Positions 7,117 through 13,839 of a DNA stretch of 17,954 nt are shown piece by piece. Origin of the DNA: a bacterium (GTDB lineage Bacteria > Margulisbacteria > Marinamargulisbacteria > SXXA01); assembly GCA_018402095.1 (NCBI GenBank), contig JAGYJO010000008.1, positions 1 through 17,954 of the forward strand. Direction: 5' to 3'. Numbering within the stretch: position 1 is the stretch's first letter; each line of letters begins with the position of its first letter. The notes below the pieces were generated by a model that worked only from the letters and a program-made list of their open reading frames with translations, was not told the origin of the DNA and searched no databases. The position numbers were made by a program, and so were the translations under genes.

Positions 7117-7659
7117 TAGTGAGAATAGACCATGTCTGTCTGTAACTGTTCTGCGCACGCGCTTCCTTTGAGTGTGCTAACGATGGCAAATGCAAATGCC
7201 AATGCGGTGCCGGCGCCTCTACTGGTGATAAAGGGGTGGTCGACGACCACGGCGTCTTCGCTGTAGAGACAGTTTGTCATGTGTTTGGCGACAGCAGGGA
7301 AAGATGTTGCACGATGATGCTCTAGAAATCCCAGATTGTTGAGAATTCGGGGTGCGGCACAAATAGCAGCGGTCCATTTTTTTTGGATATATTGGCGTTG
7401 GAGAATTGCTTGGACAATGGAGCTTTTTTCTAGATTGGTGGTCTGCCGCCCGGGAGAATAACGATGTCGGGTAGCTCTGCAGGGATAGTTGCAGCATGAG
7501 ATCAATATGATGTGGACGTTTCTCGTGCTGAGATCTCACGTTTGTTCTGAAGAGGTTGTCTGATTCATCTGTCAAAATATCAATGATTTGGCGATGGCTT
7601 CGATTTCTTCTGAAGCCATCGGCCAGTAAGAGATGCGCAAAGAGCGGAGTTGTTACCAA
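7116..7659 (-). pseudogene. DJ-1/PfpI family protein (YajL/DJ-1-like), frameshifted N-terminal part
   Basis: The intact last 105 residues are unmistakably DJ-1/ThiJ/PfpI. They read KSSIVQAILQRQYIQKKWTA, then AICAAPRIL with the nucleophilic Cys, then ATSFP, VVVDHPFITSRGAGTALAFA and a final helix. These proteins are stress-linked glyoxalase or deglycase-type enzymes. Upstream, in order but in different frames, come LFAHLLLADGF, EEIEAIA (with the conserved Glu), IIDILT, VRSQHEKRPHHIDLML and ELPDIVILPGG. At least three or four small indels at about 7450-7640 separate them. The gene starts near a TTG at 7659, 16 bases after gcvT, and its stop overlaps the ABC start. Total length is about 180 residues, normal for the family. 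Confidence 0.75.
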
Positions 7660-7674
7660 ATCTTGCCGATGGTT

Positions 7675-8739
7675 TTATTTCCTGTAATGGCCTGGTGGCC
7701 TGAACAGCGAGGCAGCAATCGCTTTTCTTCTGTGTTGCGGAATGACATGTAACGTTGTTCCCGGTGTGGCATGTGTTTTGGGGACAATGGCCATTCCGAT
7801 AGGTGTGTTTAATGATGGCGATAAGGTACCTGATGTGATGTGACCGCCTTCGACGATAGGGTAACCTGTTCTGGGGATAGACTTGCCTTCCATTTGGATC
7901 CCAACGGTTGTCATGATGTCTTCATCTGTTTCGACTGCGGTCTTTCCAATGAATGAATGATCTAGCTTGATGACCCAGGATGCGTATCTTGTCACCCTTG
8001 GGCTGAGTGTTTCTGACAATTCTTGTCCGTAGAGTGGGAGGCCGGCTTCTATACGAAGGCTGTCTCGCGCGCCCAGTCCGCAAGGTGTTGCGCCCATGTC
8101 AGTGATAGCCGTGAAAATCTGAGGTGCTAGCGCATGTGGTGCCATGATTTCAAATCCATCTTCACCTGTATAACCTGTTCTGGCTAACCATATGGATTGG
8201 TCTTGGTAGGTGCGCTTTTTGAGCATGAATGGTTTCATAGAGGCCAAGTCTTTTTGTAAAACTTGACTGAGAATGGTCGCTGCTTTTGGTCCCTGTATGG
8301 CCATGAGTCCATGGGTGTCATTGTGGGATGTGATGTGTACGCTACTGGGTTTGTTTTCTTGGAACCACGCGTCTATTTTGGCTGCGTTAGATGCGTTTAC
8401 AATGACAAGATAGTCGTCTCCCATTGGGCCGATCATGATGTCATCACGTATGCCACCTTCACGGTTGAGAATCATCGTGTATACAAAGTAGCCTTTGGCG
8501 ACTTTTGTGAGCTTGTTGCAAGACATGTTTTCGAGAAAGGGAAAGGCGTCTTCGCCAGATACTTGGAAAAGACCCATGTGTGAAATATCAAAAATGCCGG
8601 CGTTGTGACGTACCGCATGGTGTTCTTCTTTGATAGATGTATACCAAAGTGGCAGTGTGTAACCGAAAAAAGAGGTCAACTTCGCACGATGCTTCTCATG
8701 AATTTCGATAAGGCATGTGGGCTTGCTGTTTTGGGCCAT
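7675..8739 (-). CDS. gcvT: Glycine cleavage system T protein (aminomethyltransferase)
   Basis: GcvT takes the aminomethyl group from lipoylated GcvH and, with tetrahydrofolate, releases ammonia and forms methylene-THF. I chose the ATG at 8739 because AAGGAG lies nine to ten bases upstream; the TTG at 8748 overlaps that spacing. The product has 354 residues, close to the usual 360. Hallmarks are EEHHAVRHNAGIFDISHMG (near 40-58), FVYTMILNREGGIRDD (about 84-99), IWLARTGYTGEDGFEI (about 181-196) and CGLGARDSLRIEAGLPLYG (about 219-237), the folate-binding core. gcvH and gcvP are not nearby. It heads a minus-strand run with DJ-1, the ABC exporter and the BtuF-like gene, which is not a standard gcv operon. 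Confidence 0.94.
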   Translation of the reverse strand: MAQNSKPTCLIEIHEKHRAKLTSFFGYTLPLWYTSIKEEHHAVRHNAGIFDISHMGLFQVSGEDAFPFLENMSCNKLTKVAKGYFVYTMILNREGGIRDDIMIGPMGDDYLVIVNASNAAKIDAWFQENKPSSVHITSHNDTHGLMAIQGPKAATILSQVLQKDLASMKPFMLKKRTYQDQSIWLARTGYTGEDGFEIMAPHALAPQIFTAITDMGATPCGLGARDSLRIEAGLPLYGQELSETLSPRVTRYASWVIKLDHSFIGKTAVETDEDIMTTVGIQMEGKSIPRTGYPIVEGGHITSGTLSPSLNTPIGMAIVPKTHATPGTTLHVIPQHRRKAIAASLFRPPGHYRK

Positions 8740-8765
8740 AATGGGCAACTCCTTTTTTAACGCGA

Positions 8766-8829
8766 GACTATTTCAAAACATGTGGGTGCACATAGCTTAT
8801 AGATTGAGGTGCTATGTTTTGAAATAGTC
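8766..8829 (-). promoter_or_regulatory. Inverted repeat in the gcvT leader with competing pairings
   Basis: GACTATTTCAAAACAT (8766-8781) is perfectly repeated in inverted orientation at 8814-8829, giving a 16-bp stem with a 32-base loop. Inside it, ACATAGC (8790-8796) can instead pair with GCTATGT (8811-8817), which shares bases 8814-8817 with the outer stem. The two folds exclude each other. On the minus strand the loop also contains TATAAG, a -10-like box, but a good -35 is not evident. The element lies between the tuf terminator and the gcvT ribosome-binding site. It could be a regulatory switch or a small inverted-repeat element. Confidence 0.5.
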
Positions 8830-8840
8830 CCGATACTTGG

Positions 8841-8890
8841 GTATCAAAAAAAGAATAGCGGCCAACCCACTATGGGGCTGGCCGCTATTC
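8841..8890 (-). terminator. Intrinsic terminator of tuf
   Basis: Read on the minus strand, a strong stem formed by 8853-8868 and 8875-8890 (GAATAGCGGCC paired with GGCCGCTATTC, then a G/C-rich top with one mismatch) is followed directly by TTTTTTT. This is a textbook rho-independent terminator, 36 bases after the tuf stop at 8926. Confidence 0.9.
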
Positions 8891-8925
8891 AAAGACAGAA
8901 AGGGAAAAGCCCTCTCGGAAATCTG

Positions 8926-10113
8926 TTAGGCTATGATTTGTGTTACAACACCAGCACCTACTGTACGGCCACCTTCACGAATCGCAAAGCGCATACCATC
9001 TTCACAGGCACCGGAACACGACCTTCAACTCTCAACATCATCACATCACCAGGCATAACCATCTCAACACCACTTGGCAGTGTTACAGCAGCAGTTACGT
9101 CTGTTGTACGAATGTAAAACTGAGGACGGTATCCATTGAAAAATGGTGTATGACGTCCACCTCTTTTCAATACAACTTGGCTTAAACTTTTTGTGTGGCT
9201 TGATGCTACCAGGCTTGGCCAAAACCATCCCACGCTTCAAATCGTCTCTTTCCACACCACGCATCAAAAGACCAACGTTGTCTCCCGCACGACCTTCATC
9301 CAACAACTTGCGGAACATTTCAACGCCGGTGATTGTTGTTTTCTTTGTTGTTTCGGAAAGACCAACCAACTCAGCCTCTTCACCCACCTTGATGATTCCA
9401 CGCTCAATACGACCGGTACCAACAGTTCCACGACCTGTGATGCTGAACACATCTTCAACAGGCATCAAGAACGGCTTGTCTGTTACACGCTCAGGAAGTG
9501 GGATGTAGCTATCTACCGCATCCATCAATTCCCAAATACACTTGGTATCTGGGTTGTCACGACCATTTTCTGGGGACTCCAACGCCTTCAAACCAGAACC
9601 TTTGATAAAAGGAATGTCGTCACCAGGGAAGTCGTAACTGCTCAACAACTCACGAAGTTCCATCTCAACCAATTCGATCAATTCTGGATCATCTACCATG
9701 TCTACTTTGTTCAAGAAAACAACGATACACGGTACGTTTACCTGACGTGCCAAAAGAATATGCTCACGTGTTTGTGGCATTGGTCCATCAGCCGCACTTA
9801 CAACCAAGATACCACCGTCCATTTGAGCTGCACCTGTGATCATGTTTTTGACATAATCCGCGTGACCAGGACAGTCAACGTGAGCGTAGTGACGGTTTTC
9901 TGTTTCGTACTCTACGTGTGCTGTCGCGATTGTGATACCACGGGCTTTTTCTTCTGGGGCTGAATCGATTTGATCGTAGCCTCTGAACTGGGCACCACCA
10001 ACAGATGACAACACTTTTGTGATAGCCGCTGTTAGGGTTGTTTTCCGTGGTCAACGTGACCAATCGTTCCGATATTAAGATGGGGCCTGCCGCGAAAAAT
10101 TTTCTTTGGCCAT
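8926..10113 (-). pseudogene. tuf: Elongation factor Tu (EF-Tu), frameshifted at both ends
   Basis: EF-Tu delivers aminoacyl-tRNA to the ribosome as a GTPase. The start ATG at 10113 has AAGGAG about nine bases before it. The stop TAA is at 8926-8928. The span matches 395 codons, normal for the family. The frame 9064-10014 is intact from KVLSSVGGAQFRGYDQIDSA through DCPGHADYVK (G3 box), NKVDM (G4) and the domain 2 stretch TGRGTVGTGRIERG. Near the start, RPHLNIGTIGHVDHG and KTTLTAAIT (the G1 box) lie in different frames. Near 9190 the frame shifts before GGRHTPFFNGYRPQFYIRTT. Near 9000 it shifts again before GMRFAIREGGRTVGAGVV. Four or more small deletions are needed. Because EF-Tu is essential, either these are sequence errors or another tuf copy exists. 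Confidence 0.85.
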
Positions 10114-10146
10114 GATTACGGTCTCCTTGAGTATTACAAAATCTGT

Positions 10147-10204
10147 GGAACTTCTGAGAAATACTGGTCTGGTATTTCAGGACAATGTTTTCGTCAGAAG
10201 TTCC
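10147..10204 (-). promoter_or_regulatory. Structured leader hairpin between tRNA-Thr and tuf
   Basis: GGAACTTCTGA (10147-10157) and TCAGAAGTTCC (10194-10204) are a perfect 11-bp inverted repeat. Directly stacked on it, GAAATAC (10158-10164) pairs perfectly with GTATTTC (10172-10178) around a seven-base loop. This leaves a 15-base single-stranded segment on the other side. In the minus-strand transcript this forms a 58-base two-tier hairpin between tRNA-Thr and the tuf ribosome-binding site. It could be an RNase III-type processing site or a translational control element. It is not a terminator, since no U tract follows. Confidence 0.6.
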
Positions 10205-10251
10205 TAAAAGTAAAAACAATAAAAACAGAACACTTTTGTACCAGAACACAG

Positions 10252-10324
10252 TGGAGCCCTGACTGAATCGAACCGGTGACCTCTTCACCATGGAAACGGC
10301 TTCTACCGACTGGAGCTACAGAGC
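10252..10324 (-). tRNA. tRNA-Thr(GGT), 73 bases, with missing bases
   Basis: The minus strand shows GCTCTG-TAGCTC, a D-loop with GTCGGTAGA, the anticodon loop ATGGTGA (anticodon GGT), GGTCACCGGTTCGATTC of the variable and T arms, and GGGCTCCA at the 3' end with CCA encoded. The acceptor pairs six of seven positions. The total is 73 bases, not the usual 76. One base seems missing at the end of the 5' acceptor strand. Two or three are missing in the 3' anticodon stem, and one in the T stem, so the arms do not close properly as written. tRNA-Thr(GGT) directly before tuf is a known bacterial arrangement (thrT-tufB in E. coli), which supports the call. Confidence 0.65.
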
Positions 10325-10524
10325 ATGTGTTACTGAAGTGAAAACGGCGGCGCGACATTGGAACATAGGCCGCTCGGTGATTCAACAGATAGTGGTTTTT
10401 GGGGGTAAGCCGATGGGAACTCATCTTGTTTATTGCAAAAGCTTCCTGCTAGGGGACTAATCGGTCTTATGGCAAAACAAAATCCCCAGCGGTAAAACGT
10501 CCTCGACCTCAAATCTGACTCAAA
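10325..10524. other. Divergent intergenic region between tRNA-Thr/tuf and ftsH
   Basis: About 200 bases with no gene I can support. The promoters for the leftward tRNA-Thr/tuf unit and the rightward ftsH unit should be here, but I see no convincing -35/-10 pair. On the minus strand CCGAGCGGCC at about 10367-10376 looks like a D-arm of tRNA-Tyr or tRNA-Ser. No anticodon arm or T arm follows, so I do not call a tRNA. Given the indel-rich neighbourhood, a damaged tRNA cannot be fully excluded. Confidence 0.35.
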
Positions 10525-11219
10525 AAACAACATCCTAACGAAAAAGCCCCACCAAAGAAATTTTATGTAATTTTATTTGGCATTTCCTGTTTGGACTTCT
10601 GTTCTAACGGTTTTGACCACTCATTCTACAAAGCCCAAAAAGACGCTGCCCAAATGGACTTCTCATCCTTTATGACGGACCTAAGTGTAACAAATATCGA
10701 AGTGACCATCTGGGGACCCAAGACCAGGTTTTGACTGGGGTTGCTGACTCGGTGAAGCTTTCAAGACGTATTGCTAATTCAATAATTCTGAATTGGGTAC
10801 AGGAGCTCAGAGAAAAAGGCGTTTCTGTCAAAATTGGATCCCAATAGTTCTGGCTCAGCTTGGTCTTTGCAGGCGTTACCTTTATTTTGGATTGGGGTGT
10901 TGTGGTTTTTTATCTTCGTCAGGCGCAAGGTGCCACAGCTGTAAATATGACGTTTGGAAAGTCGCGTGCTGTCCAATTCAAAGAGAAGTAAACCTGGGTT
11001 ACTTTAAAGATGTTGCGGTGCGGATGAAGGATTGTTGACAGTGAGATTGTGGACTTTGAAAGGCCAATCAGTTTTCAAGATGATAAATACAAATTCCAAA
11101 GGTGTTTTGATGATGGGACCTCCGGGAACAGGGAAGACCTTTGCTTGCGCTGCGTGCCGCCGCCGGCGGGGCGAGGTTCCTTCTCTTTAGCCTTGTCCGG
11201 TCTGGACTGTGATGTTTGT
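10525..11219 (+). pseudogene. Frameshifted N-terminal third of FtsH
   Basis: FtsH pieces occur in the right order in alternating frames. They are a hydrophobic first segment (FYVILFG near 10560, then LFGLLF and TVLTTHS), AQMDFSSFMTDLSVTNIEV (about 10649-10706) of the periplasmic domain, ADSVKLFKTY, and LREKGVSVKIGSQ (about 10807-10846). A second membrane segment follows (LVFAGVTFILDWGVVVFYLRQ). Then come MTFGKSRAVQFKEK (about 10949-10990), YFKDVA, and the Walker A motif GVLMMGPPGTGKT (11101-11139). The Walker A frame is not the frame of the downstream Walker B. Eight or so small indels, mostly deletions, are needed. The start codon cannot be fixed; about 10525 gives a full protein of about 610 residues. 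Confidence 0.7.
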
Positions 11220-12349
11220 TGGGGTGGGCTTCTCGTGTGAGAGACCTGTTTCAGCAAGCAAAAAAAGTGCAGCCTTGTATTATCTTCTTGGACGAAATTG
11301 ATGCGGTTGGCCGTCAGCGTGGTGCTGGTGTTGGCGGGGGGCATGATGAGCGGGAGCAGACCTTGAATCAGTTGCTGGTTGAGATGGATGGTTTTGATCC
11401 CAAGCAAACGGTGATTGTTATTGCGGCTTCTAATCGTCCTGACGTTTTGGATCCTGCACTTTTGAGACCTGGTCGTTTTGACCGTCAAGTCGTGGTAGAC
11501 AAGCCTGACATTAAGGGACGTCGTGCGATTTTGGATATTCATATTCAGGAAAAGAAGATTGATAAAGATCTTGATTTAGACGTGATTGCAAAGAGAACCC
11601 CAGGGTTTACGGGTGCGGATTTGGCGAACTTGCTTAATGAGGCGGCCTTAATGGCGGCACGTCAAGGCAAGAAAATCATTCAGATGACAGATGTTGAAGC
11701 GGCTACGGATCGTGTGATCGCGGGGCCTGAGCGCAAATCAAAAGCGATGAACGAAAAAGAAAAAGAAATTGTTGCCTACCATGAAGTGGGTCACGCGTTG
11801 GTTGCTAAATTTTGTCAGAACACAGACCCTGTTCACAAAATCAGTATTTTACCCCGTGGTAGAGCGCTTGGATATACCTTGCAGTTGCCACAGCAAGATA
11901 AGTACTTAATGTCTCGTGCGGAAATCGAAGATCAGATCAAAGTATTGATGGGCGGTCGTATCGCTGAAGATTTGAAATTTCAGATGATTACGTCTGGTGC
12001 TTCCAATGATATTGAGCGTGCGACTGAATTGGCGCGTGGCTATATTTGTAATTATGGGATGAGCGAGCGCTTGGGTGCCCGGAAATATGGAAAGTCTCAG
12101 GGCTACGTTTTCATGGCCAAAGATTATAGCGATCACTCCAAAGATTATTCTGAGGGTACGGCGAGAGAAATAGACGAGGAAATTCGTCGTTTGATAGATG
12201 TTTGTTACGCTGAGGCGAAGCAGATTCTGATTGACAATTTCGACAAGCTTGAGGAAATATCTAAGGAGATCCTAGAGAAGGAAGTTTTGGATGGTAAGGA
12301 TTTTGAGGCACTCCTGTCAGGTGTTTCTTCGGAGTCGGAATCAGTCTAA
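11216..12349 (+). CDS. ftsH: ATP-dependent zinc metalloprotease FtsH, intact C-terminal two thirds
   Basis: FtsH is a membrane-anchored hexameric AAA+ protease that degrades misfolded membrane proteins and regulators such as LpxC or sigma-32. The open frame gives 377 residues from within the AAA domain. Visible are ASRVRDLFQQAKK, Walker B CIIFLDEIDAVGRQRG (about 11275-11322), the second region of homology NRPDVLDPALLRPGRFDR, and the zinc site HEVGH (11780-11794, usually HEAGH). The third-ligand helix GASNDIERATELAR follows. The apparent start at 11216 is internal; one base missing in the GVGAS codons separates it from upstream sequence. It ends ESESV, five bases before tRNA-Pro. As written, no frame joins Walker A to Walker B. 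Confidence 0.88.
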   Translation: MLGWASRVRDLFQQAKKVQPCIIFLDEIDAVGRQRGAGVGGGHDEREQTLNQLLVEMDGFDPKQTVIVIAASNRPDVLDPALLRPGRFDRQVVVDKPDIKGRRAILDIHIQEKKIDKDLDLDVIAKRTPGFTGADLANLLNEAALMAARQGKKIIQMTDVEAATDRVIAGPERKSKAMNEKEKEIVAYHEVGHALVAKFCQNTDPVHKISILPRGRALGYTLQLPQQDKYLMSRAEIEDQIKVLMGGRIAEDLKFQMITSGASNDIERATELARGYICNYGMSERLGARKYGKSQGYVFMAKDYSDHSKDYSEGTAREIDEEIRRLIDVCYAEAKQILIDNFDKLEEISKEILEKEVLDGKDFEALLSGVSSESESV

Positions 12350-12354
12350 TTTGA

Positions 12355-12431
12355 CGGGGCGTAGCGCAGCCTGGTAGCGCACTAGCATGGGGTGCTAGTG
12401 GTCGTTGGTTCAAATCCAATCGCCCCGACCA
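12355..12431 (+). tRNA. tRNA-Pro(GGG)
   Basis: A 77-base tRNA with CCA encoded. The acceptor stem is CGGGGCG/CGCCCCG, perfectly paired. The D arm is GCGC...GCGC with AGCCTGGTA. The anticodon stem CTAGC/GCTAG closes the loop ATGGGGT, giving anticodon GGG with G37, as expected for proline. The T arm GTTGG-TTCAAAT-CCAAT is closed by one wobble-type pair. It lies five bases after the ftsH stop, so it may be transcribed with ftsH or from a promoter inside it. No indel damage is seen. Confidence 0.95.
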
Positions 12432-12449
12432 TTTATACTTAAAATCGCC

Positions 12450-12475
12450 TCAGGGGTTAGCGTGCGAGCCCCTGA
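12450..12475 (+). terminator. Hairpin after tRNA-Pro (weak terminator or processing site)
   Basis: TCAGGGG (12450-12456) pairs perfectly with CCCCTGA (12469-12475) around a 12-base loop. There is no U tract after it, so it is a poor rho-independent terminator. It may instead mark the 3' end or processing of the tRNA transcript. The AAGG ribosome-binding site of the M23 gene follows at about 12484. Confidence 0.3.
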
Positions 12476-12494
12476 TCTGTGAAAAGGCAAGGAC

Positions 12495-13415
12495 ATGCAG
12501 CGCAAAGATTCTTTTTTTTCTATTGTCATCATGCCGCCTTCGGGTAGGCGTAGCTGGTGTTTGCGTTTATCGCGAAGCATGCTAGCTGTTTTGGTGATCG
12601 GTGGTGTGGCGTTGGTGTTGAGTTTGTTGCTGTTGATTTATACCGTGGGTCGTGTCGGTATTGATGTGGCCAATTATCGTCGTCTACAACAAGAATCGAC
12701 GCAGCATCACCGCCAAATGAATGACTTACAAAACAAGTTTAAAGAAATGAAGTCTGATATTGAGCTTCTTTTGGAGCGAGAGTCGGAAATTAGAGACTTG
12801 TTTGGCTCTCGTGGCAGGTCCAGCGCTTCGGTGAAGTCTGCCGTATCTTGGGGGGATCTGGCTGTTTTTTTGGAGTCCGACGAACAGGATACGTGGCGGG
12901 AGGCTGTGGTTGGCATGGGTGAGGTGTTGGGTGCCTTGAAACAAGGGTTTATTCGCTTGAATCAGTTGGGGCAGCAGTATCGACTTCATTATGCTTTTAC
13001 GCCCTCTATTTGGCCTGTTTATGGGTACATTTTGTCTGATTTTGGATGGCGGGTGCATCCGGTGACGGGGAAGTCCCGTTTGCATAAGGGTATCGATATC
13101 CCCTCTTGGACTGGTGCTCCGATAAAAAGTGCGGCGGATGGCTTGATTGTTTACTCGGGCTGGTCCTCTGGATTTGGGAATGTTGTGGTTATTGATCATA
13201 ACTTTGGGTTTCGTACCATTTATGCGCATGCCTCTCGTTTGTTGGTGGATCGCGGTGATCTTGTCAAAAAGGGCCAGGTTATTGCGCAGGTAGGTACGAC
13301 GGGTTTGTCTACGGGTCCTCATTTGCATTATGAGGTGCGTCGTTGGAAACAGCCGGTGTCGCCACGCCGATATTTGGACCTGGATATGTTTACAGCCAGC
13401 GCGAAGGTGTGGTAG
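12495..13415 (+). CDS. M23 (LytM) family metallopeptidase, membrane-anchored
   Basis: A 306-residue peptidoglycan endopeptidase or LytM regulator. A short cytoplasmic N-terminus is followed by one membrane helix (about 31-51, MLAVLVIGGVALVLSLLLLI) and a coiled-coil region (about 60-95, with QMNDLQNKFKEMKSDIELLL). The C-terminal LytM domain (about 175-295) has a complete zinc site: H in FGWRVHPVTG, HKGID (His and Asp) and HLHYE near 276. The catalytic set appears intact, so it should be active. AAGGCAAGGAC just before the ATG is the ribosome-binding site. The bactofilin gene starts 13 bases later. M23 peptidase plus bactofilin is a recurrent pair for local cell-wall shaping (for example LmdC-BacA). 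Confidence 0.92.
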   Translation: MQRKDSFFSIVIMPPSGRRSWCLRLSRSMLAVLVIGGVALVLSLLLLIYTVGRVGIDVANYRRLQQESTQHHRQMNDLQNKFKEMKSDIELLLERESEIRDLFGSRGRSSASVKSAVSWGDLAVFLESDEQDTWREAVVGMGEVLGALKQGFIRLNQLGQQYRLHYAFTPSIWPVYGYILSDFGWRVHPVTGKSRLHKGIDIPSWTGAPIKSAADGLIVYSGWSSGFGNVVVIDHNFGFRTIYAHASRLLVDRGDLVKKGQVIAQVGTTGLSTGPHLHYEVRRWKQPVSPRRYLDLDMFTASAKVW

Positions 13416-13428
13416 TTTTCAGGCTCTA

Positions 13429-13839
13429 ATGGCATTTCAAAAAAACAGATTTAAAAATGAACTGGTGAACACCGTGATTGGTGAGGACTCGTCATTTAAG
13501 GGGGTTTTGCATACCCAACGCTCATTGCGTGTCGAAGGTAACTTTGAGGGGGAGATAAACTCTCAGGGCGAGGTTTTCATCGGTGAAAAGAGTAAAGTGA
13601 AGGCCAATATTTTTGGACGCCGTGTGGAAATTTCTGGTGAAGTTGTTGGTAATGTTGAGGCCTCTGCGGGCTTGCATATTTGTAAGACGGGCAAGGTTTA
13701 TGGGGATCTTACTGGCGACCAACTTCTGATAGAAGAGGGTGCCATCTATAAGGGACGGGTGAACATGGATGTAATTACATCCAAAAATGAGTTCGAAGGT
13801 ACGTCGTCCTTTCAGACCAACGCCGTTTCACAGAGCTAG
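13429..13839 (+). CDS. Bactofilin (polymer-forming cytoskeletal protein)
   Basis: Bactofilins form nucleotide-free filaments through a right-handed beta-helix and localise cell-wall enzymes. The 136-residue protein starts at ATG 13429 (MAFQKNRF); the frame is open further upstream, but that part overlaps the M23 gene. The helix core runs from about residue 18 to 115. It has the repeating pattern GVLHTQRSLRVEGNFEGEI, then GEVFIGEKSKVKANIFG, RRVEISGEVVGNVEASAGL and KTGKVYGDLTGDQLLIEEGA, ending with a disordered Ser/Thr/Asn-rich tail. Hydrophobic/Gly turns every six or so residues are clear. The stop overlaps the rsmI start (TAGTG). The preceding M23 enzyme is probably its functional partner. 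Confidence 0.93.
   Translation: MAFQKNRFKNELVNTVIGEDSSFKGVLHTQRSLRVEGNFEGEINSQGEVFIGEKSKVKANIFGRRVEISGEVVGNVEASAGLHICKTGKVYGDLTGDQLLIEEGAIYKGRVNMDVITSKNEFEGTSSFQTNAVSQS

Noticed and set aside
8740..8765. Glycine riboswitch before gcvT
   Set aside because: The leader is too short and lacks the conserved glycine aptamer core; only the inverted repeat is present.
9193..9963. 256-codon open frame on the plus strand opposite tuf
   Set aside because: It is antisense to the conserved EF-Tu frame, has no recognisable family, and is explained by codon bias of the tuf sequence.
9264..10113. Programmed frameshifting in tuf
   Set aside because: The shifts are multiple, of different sizes, lack slippery sites with stimulatory structures, and occur in a family not known to use recoding.
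10330..10424. Possible damaged tRNA-Tyr or tRNA-Ser on the minus strand (CCGAGCGGCC)
   Set aside because: Only a D-arm-like string; no anticodon stem or T arm could be found in the following bases.
12726..13328. 200-codon minus-strand frame opposite the M23 gene
   Set aside because: Arg/Pro/His-rich shadow; the plus strand has a complete M23 protein with all zinc ligands.
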